Source: Chitinophagaceae bacterium | GTDB lineage: Bacteria; Bacteroidota; Bacteroidia; Chitinophagales; Chitinophagaceae | Direction of reading: 5' to 3' | NCBI GenBank assembly: GCA_009996675.1 | Contig: JAACZQ010000002.1 | Span: 50,882 to 114,881 of the forward strand | DNA: 64,000 nt | In this document: positions 29,805-41,949 of the stretch, in pieces | Layout of the letters: every line of letters begins with the position of its first letter | How positions within the stretch are numbered: position 1 is the stretch's first letter | Made by a program: the position numbers and the translations under genes | Notes under the pieces: generated by a model | The model's database searches: none | What the model was told of the DNA's origin: nothing | Seen by the model: only the letters and a program-made list of their open reading frames with translations

Positions 29805-30584
29805 TTAATCCAGTTCATAGATGGAAGCTGCTGCTTTTTCCGAGATAAAATCGGGCAAAAGCCATACCAGGAAAGCGCCCAGTTTATTCACCCATCCGGT
29901 GATCAGTTCGGGTTTGCGGGCAAACATGGCATTGACTGCCAGCCTGGCCACGGCTTCCGGTGTCATATTCACTTTTTCGGCTGCTTTTAATCCCTTTTTT
30001 CCCACTTTGGCCCGGTGTGCAAAACCCGTGTCGGTGGAGCCCGGACTGAGTGCGGTTACGGATACGGTGGTATTGCGTAATTCATAGCGCAAACCGCGAC
30101 TGAATCGCAGCATGAAGGCTTTGCTGGCGGCGTATACTGAGAGGCCGGGTACGGCCTGGTACGCTGCTGAGCTTACGATATTGAGGATATAGGCTTGCTG
30201 CTGTTTTTTGAGCATGGGCAGCAGGCTGTGGGTGAGTATTACCGGTACCTGCATATTCACGCGCATCATGTCGGTATGTTCAGTTGCTGTATAATTTTCG
30301 AAAGCCCCGCTGAGTCCATAACCGGCATTGTTCACCAGTATATGCAATTCGTAGCCGTTGGTGTTGATCCATTCCAGCAGTTTTGCGGGTGCCTGATCAC
30401 TGGCCAGGTCGCATACCAGGTACTGTACCGGCACCTGGTATTGTTGCCGGAGTGATGCACTTAATGCATCGAGTGCCTGTTCATCGCGTGCCACCAGCAG
30501 GAGGGGTATTTTCCGGGCGGCCAGTTCTGTGGCGATGGCTTTTCCTATGCCTTTGCTGGCGCCGGTAACAAGTGCGTATAACAT
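29805..30584 (-). CDS. SDR family NAD(P)-dependent oxidoreductase
   Basis: VTGASKGIGKAIA, NNAGYG, YAASKAF motifs. Confidence 0.92.
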   Translation of the reverse strand: MLYALVTGASKGIGKAIATELAARKIPLLLVARDEQALDALSASLRQQYQVPVQYLVCDLASDQAPAKLLEWINTNGYELHILVNNAGYGLSGAFENYTATEHTDMMRVNMQVPVILTHSLLPMLKKQQQAYILNIVSSAAYQAVPGLSVYAASKAFMLRFSRGLRYELRNTTVSVTALSPGSTDTGFAHRAKVGKKGLKAAEKVNMTPEAVARLAVNAMFARKPELITGWVNKLGAFLVWLLPDFISEKAAASIYELD

Positions 30585-30600
30585 GATTACAGTTTATAAA

Positions 30601-30626
30601 AAAAGGTCAACCGGGGTTGACCTTTT
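30601..30626. terminator. hairpin terminator between phyH-like and SDR genes
   Basis: AAAAGGTCAACC-GG-GGTTGACCTTTT. Confidence 0.75.
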
Positions 30627-30645
30627 CCAATGATGTATGACCCGG

Positions 30646-31458
30646 TTAGTGGTGTACTTTCCCGGTAAAACGATGGTAGAACGGGGTCTTGCTGTTCTCA
30701 TCTTTCGGTTTGTATTTGCCGGTTACAATGGGCACATACATAACCCTTCTGCGGCTTTCTTCACCAAACTTGGGTGATTGTTTTACGCGATGCCAGAGGC
30801 GGCCATCGTGTACAGAAAGATCACCGGCCTGGATATCGAAACCTACTTCACGGTTATCATCGTTGTTGTCGATAAAATATTTTTTACCAAACAGCAGTTT
30901 CAGCATACCCTGTTTGTGTGTGCCGGGTAATACGCGCAGCCCTCCGTTGTCGAAAGGACAGGTATCGAGATGTATACCTACGTTGAGCATGGGCATAATC
31001 TTCTGTCCCATGAACAGGTCACGCGGACTATCGGTATGCCAGCCCATCTGGGTAAATGTGCTGTTGGGGGTATTGATGTAATTGTTGATGACCAAACCAT
31101 CTTTTTCATTTTCTGCAATTCTTCCTTCATAGGGATGCAGCAAAGCAGTGAGGGCTTTGAGGCGGGGATCAGACAACAGATCGTGCAATGGTTCTGAGTA
31201 CAGGGAACTGAAACATAACCGTTGGATAGTAGTATTGCCCTGTTCATCTTTTCCGAATTTCAGGGGGATACCGTTGACCTTATCCTTTTTTTCTTCCAGC
31301 CATTTACTCTCCAAACGCTTCAACTCACTGATATACAGTGAAACCTGCTCTTTGCTGATAAAATTCCGGAAAACGATCACGCCATGCTCATCGAAAAATT
31401 CCAGTTGCTCGGGGGTTAGTGTTTCACCCAGCTGAAAATGACTTTCCCATTTTTTCAT
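30646..31458 (-). CDS. phytanoyl-CoA dioxygenase family protein
   Basis: QMGWHTDSPRD, HDGRLWHRV Fe/2OG motifs. Confidence 0.85.
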   Translation of the reverse strand: MKKWESHFQLGETLTPEQLEFFDEHGVIVFRNFISKEQVSLYISELKRLESKWLEEKKDKVNGIPLKFGKDEQGNTTIQRLCFSSLYSEPLHDLLSDPRLKALTALLHPYEGRIAENEKDGLVINNYINTPNSTFTQMGWHTDSPRDLFMGQKIMPMLNVGIHLDTCPFDNGGLRVLPGTHKQGMLKLLFGKKYFIDNNDDNREVGFDIQAGDLSVHDGRLWHRVKQSPKFGEESRRRVMYVPIVTGKYKPKDENSKTPFYHRFTGKVHH

Positions 31459-31605
31459 TCTTAGGCTAATTCGGTTTATATAACTGTAATGTTAATTAAT
31501 TATTACAAATTTGTGAAGCAAAACTGCTTATAAAACAGGCAAATCTAAGCAATTTATGGGTAGAATGTACAGGTTTAACCTCCCAACACTGTATTTTGCA
31601 TTTGT

Positions 31606-32706
31606 ATGAAGCAAATAATCAAGCAGTTTGGCCTTGTACTTTCGTGTTTTTGCGGGTTTTCCGCCGTTTCTTCCAACATTTATGCGCAGGACACAGCCGT
31701 CGAAAAAGCTAAATTAATCCTGTTCCCGGCACTGACCCGTTCCGTGGAAACCAGTTGGGCTGCGGGTGGTGCGGCGTCGCTCACATTCCGGGGCCGGGCA
31801 AGCGATAGTTTGTCCCGTACTTCAGGGCTTCAGGCTGCGGTTTTGTACTCCCTCCGGCACCAGTTAATTGCTACCATGCGCGGTACCCAGTACCTGCAGG
31901 GAGAACGCTATATTTTTAACGAACTTTTTTCGTTTAGCTCTTTCCCCGATAAATTCTGGGGCATGGGTAAGGACACGAAAGACAATGCATTTGAAGACTA
32001 CCAGTTCCGGCAGTTTTACGTTTTTCTGCATCCGATGCACCGGGTGGCCCGTCACTTGTTTGTTGGCCTCCGGTATGAATACCAGCGGGTATGGAATATT
32101 CAATACCAGGCGGGTGGTTTATTTGATCAGCAAAATGTAGCCGGACGAAAAGGCTACCATGTTTCCGGCCCCGGCATCAGCCTTACCTATGATACCCGTA
32201 ACCATGCTTTTTCACCCGATAAAGGATTTTTTGCACAGGTATACTTAAGTCGCTTCGGTTCTTTCAGCGGATCGGATTATGATTATACCAACTATGCGTT
32301 GGACCTGCGTCATTTTATGAAAGCCGGTGATCAGGGTGTTATTGCATTACAGGCCTGGGTATTTGCCAATCGTGGTGATGTTCCTTTACGCAGCCTCGCG
32401 GCTTTTGGTGGTGGTAGTTCCATGCGTGGTTATTATGAAGGCCGTTTCCGCGACCTGAACCAGTATGTGATCCAGGGCGAATACAGAAGACCGGTGTATA
32501 AACGATTCGGACTGGTGGCATTTGCCTCTTTTGGTAATGTGGCTTCGCGTTTGGGTGCACTGGATCTGACCAACCTGAAATATTCTTTTGGCGGTGGTAT
32601 GCGTTATGCTTTGAATAAATCTGAAAAACTCAACCTGCGCATCGACTATGGTATTGGTCGGGGGCATAACAGCGGACTTTATTTCCAGCTGGGAGAAGCA
32701 TTCTGA
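31606..32706 (+). CDS. outer-membrane surface antigen / Omp85-type C-terminal barrel protein
   Basis: Signal peptide; GPGISLTYDTRNHAFSPDKGFFAQVYL, GGGSSMRGYYEGRFRD motifs of BamA/D15-like barrels. Confidence 0.8.
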   Translation: MKQIIKQFGLVLSCFCGFSAVSSNIYAQDTAVEKAKLILFPALTRSVETSWAAGGAASLTFRGRASDSLSRTSGLQAAVLYSLRHQLIATMRGTQYLQGERYIFNELFSFSSFPDKFWGMGKDTKDNAFEDYQFRQFYVFLHPMHRVARHLFVGLRYEYQRVWNIQYQAGGLFDQQNVAGRKGYHVSGPGISLTYDTRNHAFSPDKGFFAQVYLSRFGSFSGSDYDYTNYALDLRHFMKAGDQGVIALQAWVFANRGDVPLRSLAAFGGGSSMRGYYEGRFRDLNQYVIQGEYRRPVYKRFGLVAFASFGNVASRLGALDLTNLKYSFGGGMRYALNKSEKLNLRIDYGIGRGHNSGLYFQLGEAF

Positions 32707-33347
32707 GTTGGGTGTAACAGGTTTTTACTCAACCGGAAAATGAAATAGGTAAATACAAAAGCAGCGAGTACATCCAGGGTATAATGTACATGCTGTACCA
32801 GCACCAGCACCGCCACGGTACAGGCGGCCAATAAAGCCAGTTGCTTATCCCTTTTGCGGCTCAGGCATAAATACATGAGGAACATATTGGAAGTGTGCCC
32901 GGAATAAAAAAGGTCTTTGGTGATGAACACATCGGTACCTCCATAAAAAACACCGGTCAGCGGGTCTTTGAGGGTGATTAATCCCACGGGTGGTTCAAGC
33001 GGTACCAGTGTAATACTCACGATACGCGATAATCCAAGCAGGGTAAAAGCCCCCAGCATAAACAACATAAAATAAGGCTGCTGAATACCCCTGATGAATA
33101 CCATGAGGGAGATGGACCAGATGATGAGGAATGTGGGGATAGATACATCGGCCGATGGGATCAGCTGTAATAATGGATCCTCTAACTGTATACCATTTCT
33201 TTGTTCAATATAGCGGAAGAAAGCCGGTAAAGAAACCAGCATGACAGCGGTTACCAGACAAACGGTCATAAAGCGAATACGAAACCAGTTGTCTTGCCAG
33301 GCTTTGCTCCATTGTACTGATATGGTCTCAGGGCGCTCTTGCTGCAT
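32679..33347 (-). CDS. PAP2_C / sphingomyelin-synthase-like membrane phosphotransferase
   Basis: DLFYSGHTSNM and HVHYTLDVLAAFV motifs; several TM segments; likely start at internal Met. Confidence 0.65.
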   Translation of the reverse strand: MQQERPETISVQWSKAWQDNWFRIRFMTVCLVTAVMLVSLPAFFRYIEQRNGIQLEDPLLQLIPSADVSIPTFLIIWSISLMVFIRGIQQPYFMLFMLGAFTLLGLSRIVSITLVPLEPPVGLITLKDPLTGVFYGGTDVFITKDLFYSGHTSNMFLMYLCLSRKRDKQLALLAACTVAVLVLVQHVHYTLDVLAAFVFTYFIFRLSKNLLHPTQNASPSWK

Positions 33348-33414
33348 CCGGCAAATATAAAGCCCGATACACAATGTACCGGGCCTTTATAAGAGAATTA
33401 TGATAAGTATTGCA

Positions 33415-35325
33415 TTAATAGTGCCAGCGAACAAATGCTTCCATCGCCGCATATTTGGTCATGCCCAGCAATGCATAGAGGTTGGCGGTATTCGCATTGC
33501 GGTCTTCTGCCCGTTGCCAGAATTCACGGCTATCGGTTCCCTGGAAGGGGACCATATCTTTTTGTGACTGGTGTATGAAAATACCGAAACGTTTTTTCAT
33601 CACCTGATCGGGACTCATGGGAATAGCCATTTCAATTTCTGAAATATCCCATTCCTGCCAGGCACCTTTGTACAACCATACCCAGCAATCATTTACCCAT
33701 GCTTCACCGGCAGCTTTTAACCGGCGCATGCTTTCAAAAATAATATCCAGACATACTTTATGGGTGCCATGCGGATCGGCCAGGTCACCGGCGCAGAAGA
33801 TCTGCTGTGGTTTTAATTTTCGCAACAGGGCCATGGTGATGTCAATATCTGCTTCACCCATGGGATTCTTTTCTACCGTGCCGGTTTCATAGAAAGGCAG
33901 GTTCATAAAATGACAACGGTCATCGGTGAGGCCCACATAGCGGCAGGTGGCTTTGGCTTCACAACGGCGTATCAAACCCTTGATGGCCCTGATTTGAGCC
34001 GTATCACGCTGGTCTTTTTGCTTGGATGCAATGAAGGTTCTGGCAGCTGTCAGAATTTCCTGGCTCTTATGGTTATCAATGCCAAACATCTCTTCAAAAC
34101 CAACCGCAAAATCAATAAAGCGGGTAACAAATTCGTCGGTTACTGCAATATTACCGCTGGTCTGATAAGCTACATGTACTTCGTGTCCCTGATCGTGTAA
34201 ACGCATGAATGTACCACCCATGCTGATGATGTCATCATCGGGGTGGGGAGAGAAAATCAGGCTGCGTTTGGGGTAGGGGTTGCTTCTTTCGGGGTGACCG
34301 GGAATAACCGCATTGGGTTTACCGCCGGGCCATCCGGTGAGGCTGTCACGGAGCATGTAAAATACCTGCAGGTTGATTTCATACGCATCGCCTTTTTCAA
34401 CCAGTAAGTCGGATAAGCCATGCTCATTGTAATCGTGTGCAGTGAGACTGAGTACGGTTTTATTGAGTTCCAGTGCCAGGTTGATGACGGCACGTTTGAT
34501 CATTTTGGGTGTCCACTCGCATTCGCCGGTCAGCCAGGGCGATTTGATGCGGGTGAGTTCTGCTGAAGCTGATTCGTCGATTACAAAAGTACAATCCTGG
34601 TGTTGCTGAAGAATACTGGCGGGTACCTGTTCGGTTACATCGCCCTCCACAGCACGGGCTACAATTGCCGCTTTCATACCCCAGGCCATCAGCAGGATGC
34701 GACGGGCTTTGAGGATGGTGCTGATACCCATGGTAACTGCCAGGCGGGGTACTTTGGAAATATTTTCAAACTCGTAGGCGTTGGAGATACGGGTATTGTT
34801 ATCGAGGTTCACCAAACGGGTGCGGGATGAAATGCTGGATCCGGGTTCGTTGAATCCAATATGACCATTGTTACCGATACCCAATACCTGCAGGTCAATA
34901 CCACCCGCTTTTTCAATGCGCTCTTCATACGCTGCGCAATACTTTTTGATTTCATCCTTGGGCCAGTCGCCACCCGGTAAATGTATATTGGCAGGATCAA
35001 TATCTACGTGATTGAACAGATGGCGATGCATAAAACTCCAATAACTCTGGAAAGCATCTTTGTCAATCGGATAATATTCGTCGAGATTGAAGGAGATCAC
35101 ATTTTTGAAACTCAGCCCTTCTTCCCGGTGTAAGCGCACCAACTCGGCGTACATACTGATGGGGGTGGAGCCCGTGGCCAGTCCCAGTACACAATGCTTA
35201 CCCTGTGCCTGTTTCTCGCGGATCAGTTGCGCAATCTCTGCTGCTACATATTTGGAACCCTCTTTGGAGTTGGCATGAATACGAACCGGAATTTTTTCAA
35301 AAGAATCTACCATTGCCATAGTCAT
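33415..35325 (-). CDS. nagB: glucosamine-6-phosphate deaminase fused to PIG-L/LmbE-like domain
   Basis: GLATGSTPISMYAEL, GIGNNGHIGFNEPG (NagB); FSPHPDDDIISMGG (PIG-L) in same ORF. Confidence 0.88.
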   Translation of the reverse strand: MTMAMVDSFEKIPVRIHANSKEGSKYVAAEIAQLIREKQAQGKHCVLGLATGSTPISMYAELVRLHREEGLSFKNVISFNLDEYYPIDKDAFQSYWSFMHRHLFNHVDIDPANIHLPGGDWPKDEIKKYCAAYEERIEKAGGIDLQVLGIGNNGHIGFNEPGSSISSRTRLVNLDNNTRISNAYEFENISKVPRLAVTMGISTILKARRILLMAWGMKAAIVARAVEGDVTEQVPASILQQHQDCTFVIDESASAELTRIKSPWLTGECEWTPKMIKRAVINLALELNKTVLSLTAHDYNEHGLSDLLVEKGDAYEINLQVFYMLRDSLTGWPGGKPNAVIPGHPERSNPYPKRSLIFSPHPDDDIISMGGTFMRLHDQGHEVHVAYQTSGNIAVTDEFVTRFIDFAVGFEEMFGIDNHKSQEILTAARTFIASKQKDQRDTAQIRAIKGLIRRCEAKATCRYVGLTDDRCHFMNLPFYETGTVEKNPMGEADIDITMALLRKLKPQQIFCAGDLADPHGTHKVCLDIIFESMRRLKAAGEAWVNDCWVWLYKGAWQEWDISEIEMAIPMSPDQVMKKRFGIFIHQSQKDMVPFQGTDSREFWQRAEDRNANTANLYALLGMTKYAAMEAFVRWHY

Positions 35326-35540
35326 TTGTCTTTAGCGAATGTAACAATTTTGCCTTATAAAGCCGCACAAAAACGCATAAAGCTTGTGTTATGCTTGCTT
35401 TTTTCCCTTTTTCTGCGGCTTTTCGAGCCGGTATTGGTCAAATTCGATCATTCTAATGAAAGATATACATCATATGATCCTGATCTTGCAGTCATGCATG
35501 GTTTGCCTGCTACGGTTTCGGGGCTGTCGTCGTCACCTGT

Positions 35541-37031
35541 TTACTCAACCGTTGTGATCTTAATCACATTGGTGGGCAGGTGCTGGTCTACCGGTGTACT
35601 ACCGGTATTCACTACCACATCACCTTCGTGTATGAAGCCCCTGCTTTTCAGGATATTGATCTGATCGGCAATGATATCATCCAGGCTTTCTTCTTCTGCA
35701 TAATAAAAGGCACGAACACCCCAGCTCAGGCTCAGCTGATTCACCAGCGATTTCTCTTTGGTAAATACATAAAGCGGCGATTTGGGCCGGTAACTGCTCA
35801 GCATGAATGCGGTATAACCACTCTGGGTCATGCCTACCAGTGCATGGGCGCCTACATCTTCGGCAATCTTACAGGCATTGTAACAAACGGCATCGCTATG
35901 GAAGGAGGGCGAGTGCGACTGTGGTTTCAGGTCTTCAGAGCGATTGTACCGGTAATCGGTTTTTTCTACTTCACGAATGATCTTGCGCATGGTTTGTACC
36001 ACCAGGGCGGGGTGCTGACCGGTAGCTGTTTCGCCACTGAGCATCACCGCATCTGCACCTTCCAGTACTGCGTTGGCCACATCGGTAATTTCACTGCGGT
36101 TGGGCTTCACGCGGTCAATCATGCTTTCCATCATTTGGGTGGCCACAATAACGGGTTTGGCACGGTGAATACATTTGCGGATCAGTTCTTTCTGAATCAG
36201 CGGGATTTGCTCCACCGGTAATTCCACACCCAGATCACCACGCGCCACCATAATACCATCGCTTTCAATAATGATATCGCGGATATTGGTGAGGGCTTCA
36301 GGTTTTTCGATCTTGGCAATGATTTTTGTTTTGCTGGCTTTTTCTTTCAGCTTGCTGCGCAGGATCACCAGGTCATCCACACTGCGAACAAAACTCAGGG
36401 CAACCCAGTCCAGTTTCTGCTCGATGATAAAATCCAGATCCTGCAAATCTTTTTCTGTGAGGGCAGGCAGGGATATTTTGGTATCGGGCAGGTTGATGCC
36501 TTTTTTGGAAGAAAGGATACCACCCAGGGTTACCACTACTTTCACATCGCCATTGGCTTCCTTGCTTACTACTTTTACTTCCAGTTTGCCGTCATCAATC
36601 AGAATGATATTGCCTTCTACCACATCACCGGCGAGATTGGGGTAGGAGACATAGATTTTCTCCAGTGTGCCAATGCATTTTTCATTGGTGAATGTGAGTA
36701 TATCACCCACTTTTACATCCAGTGCATTGTTCTCAATTTCACCCACACGTAATTTGGGGCCCTGCAAATCTCCCAGGATGGAAATATTATATGGCTGTGT
36801 TTTATTGATATTACGGATATGATCAATGATGCGTGCTTTGTCTTCATGCCCGCCATGTGAAAAGTTCAAACGGAAAACATTTACACCGGCTTTTACCAAT
36901 TCTAATAACTTTTCATAGGTATCGCAGGCAGGACCTACGGTGGCTACAATTTTGGTTTTGTGGTGTACATGCTCAATACCCGCTTCCTTGTCCATATTGG
37001 CGTGCAGGTATTTTTCAATGTTTTTTGACAT
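35541..37031 (-). CDS. pyk: pyruvate kinase
   Basis: TKIVATVGPAC, MVARGDLGVELP, ATQMMESM motifs. Confidence 0.95.
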   Translation of the reverse strand: MSKNIEKYLHANMDKEAGIEHVHHKTKIVATVGPACDTYEKLLELVKAGVNVFRLNFSHGGHEDKARIIDHIRNINKTQPYNISILGDLQGPKLRVGEIENNALDVKVGDILTFTNEKCIGTLEKIYVSYPNLAGDVVEGNIILIDDGKLEVKVVSKEANGDVKVVVTLGGILSSKKGINLPDTKISLPALTEKDLQDLDFIIEQKLDWVALSFVRSVDDLVILRSKLKEKASKTKIIAKIEKPEALTNIRDIIIESDGIMVARGDLGVELPVEQIPLIQKELIRKCIHRAKPVIVATQMMESMIDRVKPNRSEITDVANAVLEGADAVMLSGETATGQHPALVVQTMRKIIREVEKTDYRYNRSEDLKPQSHSPSFHSDAVCYNACKIAEDVGAHALVGMTQSGYTAFMLSSYRPKSPLYVFTKEKSLVNQLSLSWGVRAFYYAEEESLDDIIADQINILKSRGFIHEGDVVVNTGSTPVDQHLPTNVIKITTVE

Positions 37032-37078
37032 ACGGTTGGGTTGTTTGGTTATGCTTCTTGCTTGCTTTGTTAGTCGGA

Positions 37079-38065
37079 TTAACTGGCCAGGATCTTGACA
37101 ATCTTTAACCAGTCGTCTGATATTTTCTGTTTGGCTTTGATGGCATTATTCAGCGGGGTATAATGCAGTTTATTATTCAGTATACCCACCATCACGTTGT
37201 GTTTACCGGTGAGCAAACATTCCACGGCATGATACCCCATGCGGCTGGCGATCAGCCTGTCGAGGCAGGTAGGTGCTCCGCCGCGCTGTATATGCCCGAG
37301 TATACACACACGCGTATCGGCTGCGGGCAGTCGCTCTTTCAATACCGCTGCCACTTCATTGGCGCCGCCAAAATCGTCGCCTTCGGCTACCACAATGAGG
37401 TTAACCAGCTTTCTTCTTTTTTCTTTTTCGGTGAGTGAACTGATGAGTTCATCGATATCGGTCTTGGCTTCAGGGATCAGGATATTTTCTGCACCGGTGG
37501 CAATACCGCTGTGTAAAGCTATATAACCGGCATCACGGCCCATTACTTCTACAATGAAGAGTCGGTCGTGTGCATCGGCCGTATCCCGGATTTTATCGAT
37601 GGCTTCTACAGCGGTATTCACTGCGGTATCAAAACCAATGGTGAAATCGCTGCCGGCAATATCTTTATCAATGGTGCCGGGTAAGCCTATACAGGGAATA
37701 TCGAATTCGTTGCTGAATTTTTGAGCTCCCCGGAAACTGCCATCACCACCAATGATCACCAGTCCATCGATCCCCCGCTTGCGCAGGTTCTCATAGGCTA
37801 TCTTGCGCCCTTCGGGCTCAAAGAATTCTTTACTGCGGGCGGTTTTTAATATGGTACCACCCCGCTGGATGATATTGGCCACCGAACGCGAATCCATACG
37901 GAAAATATCATCTTCAATCATGCCACTGTAGCCACGCATCACACCATACACTTCCAATCCATGGTAAATACCGGTTCTTACAACAGCCCTGATGGCAGCA
38001 TTCATTCCAGGGGCATCACCACCGGAAGTCAATACGCCGATTTTGGTTACTTGTTTTGCAGACAT
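37079..38065 (-). CDS. pfkA: ATP-dependent 6-phosphofructokinase
   Basis: GVLTSGGDAPGMNAAIRAVVR, IGGDGSFRGA, PGTIDKDI. Confidence 0.95.
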   Translation of the reverse strand: MSAKQVTKIGVLTSGGDAPGMNAAIRAVVRTGIYHGLEVYGVMRGYSGMIEDDIFRMDSRSVANIIQRGGTILKTARSKEFFEPEGRKIAYENLRKRGIDGLVIIGGDGSFRGAQKFSNEFDIPCIGLPGTIDKDIAGSDFTIGFDTAVNTAVEAIDKIRDTADAHDRLFIVEVMGRDAGYIALHSGIATGAENILIPEAKTDIDELISSLTEKEKRRKLVNLIVVAEGDDFGGANEVAAVLKERLPAADTRVCILGHIQRGGAPTCLDRLIASRMGYHAVECLLTGKHNVMVGILNNKLHYTPLNNAIKAKQKISDDWLKIVKILAS

Positions 38066-38217
38066 GTTATTATGCAATTCTTCTTTAATGCAATGGTAAA
38101 ACTTGGCCAATGCCTTGTATAACAAAATGTGTATCAGCTACACGGAGTTTCAAAAATAAGCAATTGGAGGCAAATGCCAAGTGCGGTATTCTGCATCTAT
38201 TTTAGTAAAATTGTTAT

Positions 38218-39108
38218 ATGAAGATTATGATCACGGGTGTCAATGGTTTCACGGGCCAGCACCTCTTCAGAATATTGGCTGGTAAAGGCTTTGAGGTACA
38301 CGGTATCTCTCGTGGCCCCGTACGTTTTGCATTGCCGGAACGAGGTTTTTATCACCCGGTGGAACTAACGAATGTTCGTACAGTGATTGATTGTTTTGAT
38401 CTGGTTAAACCCGATGTGGTTATTCATACCGCAGCCATGTCCAAACCCGATGAATGCCACCAAAACCCGCAAGCCTGTTTATTGCAGAATGTAGAAGCCA
38501 CCCGTCATTTACTGGAAGCCAGCAGACCCCATCCGGTACATTTTATTTATTTCTCTACCGATTTTATTTTCGGCGAACATGGCCCGCACAGCGAAGATGA
38601 TCTGCCCGCTCCACTGAATTTCTATGGCGAATCGAAATGGAAAGCTGAACAACTGGTAGAGGCTTCGGGTATTACTGCGACCATTGTACGACCCGTTTTT
38701 ATTTACGGGAACCAGTATCCGGGAATGCGACCGAGTTTTATTCAATGGGTGAAACAGCAGTTGCAGACCGGTAAACCCATTCAAGTGGTCACCGATCAAT
38801 TAAGAACACCAACCTATGTGAATGATCTTGCCATGGGCTTGCAGCAAATTATTACTTACCAGCGACAGGGCGTGTATCACCTGGCGGGAAAAGATATTGT
38901 ATCGCCCTGTGAAATGGCTTTTGCAGTGGCTGATGTATGGGGGCTGGATGCTACACTGATTGAACCCGTTACCGCCGATGTTTTTCCGGAACCGGTACGG
39001 CGGGCCAAGCAATCCGGACTGCAAATACAGAAAGCCGTGCGGGAATTGTCGTACCAGCCGTTATCTTTCCGCGAAGCACTGCAAGAAATACATGCGGCTG
39101 AAACCTGA
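38218..39108 (+). CDS. SDR/dTDP-4-dehydrorhamnose reductase-like protein
   Basis: MITGVNGFTGQHL, FSTDFIFG, YGESKWKAEQ. Confidence 0.85.
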   Translation: MKIMITGVNGFTGQHLFRILAGKGFEVHGISRGPVRFALPERGFYHPVELTNVRTVIDCFDLVKPDVVIHTAAMSKPDECHQNPQACLLQNVEATRHLLEASRPHPVHFIYFSTDFIFGEHGPHSEDDLPAPLNFYGESKWKAEQLVEASGITATIVRPVFIYGNQYPGMRPSFIQWVKQQLQTGKPIQVVTDQLRTPTYVNDLAMGLQQIITYQRQGVYHLAGKDIVSPCEMAFAVADVWGLDATLIEPVTADVFPEPVRRAKQSGLQIQKAVRELSYQPLSFREALQEIHAAET

Positions 39109-39121
39109 TCTATATTCAAAC

Positions 39122-39820
39122 ATGAACCCCTTAAGCATGAAAAAATATATACCCATACTGTTCTGGATTGTATTGATTGCACAGCTGCTCTTTATTCAGC
39201 AGGAAATGGCAACACCCCGACTGGTTTCTAAATTGCTGCTGGTGCCGCTGTTGATCCTGATGCTGGTGCTGAACGGTGTTTCGCTGAAACAATATTGGCG
39301 GGCCTATGTTGGTTTGTTTTTTTCCTGGATAGGAGACGGGCTGCTGATTTTTTCCGGTGCGGAATTTTTTCTGGCGGGTATGATTGCATTTATACTGGCA
39401 CATGTGCATTATAGCCTGTATTTTATTCAACTGCATCCGGCCCGTTTGCGGTGGAAAGGAAATTTTCTGTTGTTTTTCCTGGGGCTTTTATTGCTCTGTC
39501 TTTTATTATTCAATTGGCTGAAACCTTACCTGGGTGTATACCAGCTGCCCATTTTATTGTACATGGCATTTATCAGCCTGATGGCTTCTCTGGCTGCCCA
39601 TACGGCGGAAAAAGCGGGTTATAGGGTGTTGGTATGGCGTAGTTTTATTCCCGGGGCCTTACTGTTTGTGTCCAGTGATGCTTTACTGGCCGTCAACAAG
39701 TTTTATGGGCTGCCCCTTTGGGCCGATATCGGTGTGATGCTCACCTATGGTATGGCACAGTATTTCCTGACCATTGGTTTTAGGAAAGTGGCCTTAGAAC
39801 AGGTAAAAACAACTAAGTGA
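39122..39820 (+). CDS. lysoplasmalogenase (YhhN family)
   Basis: Multi-TM; KLLLVPLLILML, FSWIGDGLL, ALLFVSSDALLAVNKF. Confidence 0.75.
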   Translation: MNPLSMKKYIPILFWIVLIAQLLFIQQEMATPRLVSKLLLVPLLILMLVLNGVSLKQYWRAYVGLFFSWIGDGLLIFSGAEFFLAGMIAFILAHVHYSLYFIQLHPARLRWKGNFLLFFLGLLLLCLLLFNWLKPYLGVYQLPILLYMAFISLMASLAAHTAEKAGYRVLVWRSFIPGALLFVSSDALLAVNKFYGLPLWADIGVMLTYGMAQYFLTIGFRKVALEQVKTTK

Positions 39821-39854
39821 TTGATTTTCTTTTTATTCGGCAGCTTACTGCATA

Positions 39855-39889
39855 AAAAAACACCCCACGATATCGCGGGGTGTTTTTTT
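39855..39889. terminator. bidirectional terminator between lysoplasmalogenase and groEL
   Basis: AAAAAACACCCC ... GGGGTGTTTTTT. Confidence 0.85.
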
Positions 39890-39914
39890 ATGATTCCGTT
39901 GATTGGAATAGTTC

Positions 39915-41555
<1,641 letters not shown>

Positions 41556-41667
41556 TCAATTTGAAAATTTGAAAATTTGGAATTTGAAAATACAGATGTG
41601 GATGTTTGATCGGAAAACCTGAAAGTGAAGTGTTCATTTTCAAAGTTTCACAAACCACATTCTCAAA

Positions 41668-41949
41668 TTATACAATTGCCAACAGGTCGCTTTCACGCAT
41701 GATGAGCAGGTCCTGACCATCGATCTGGATCTCGGTACCGGCATATTTGCCATACAATACCGTATCGCCCACTTTTACAGTCAGTGGCTCGTCTTTTTTA
41801 CCCGCACCAGCGGCTACAATGGTTCCTTTCTGGGGTTTTTCTTTTGCTGTATCAGGGATAATAATTCCGCCGGCAGTTTTTTCTTCAGCAGCGGCCGGCT
41901 TAACAATTACTCTGTCATGCAGAGGAGTAACGTTGAGTTTCTTAGCCAT
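41668..41949 (-). CDS. groES: co-chaperonin GroES
   Basis: [40 protein letters not shown]. Confidence 0.98.
   Translation of the reverse strand: MAKKLNVTPLHDRVIVKPAAAEEKTAGGIIIPDTAKEKPQKGTIVAAGAGKKDEPLTVKVGDTVLYGKYAGTEIQIDGQDLLIMRESDLLAIV

Noticed and set aside
35580-36221. 213 aa plus-strand ORF antisense to pyk
   Set aside because: Shadow ORF; sense strand clearly coding
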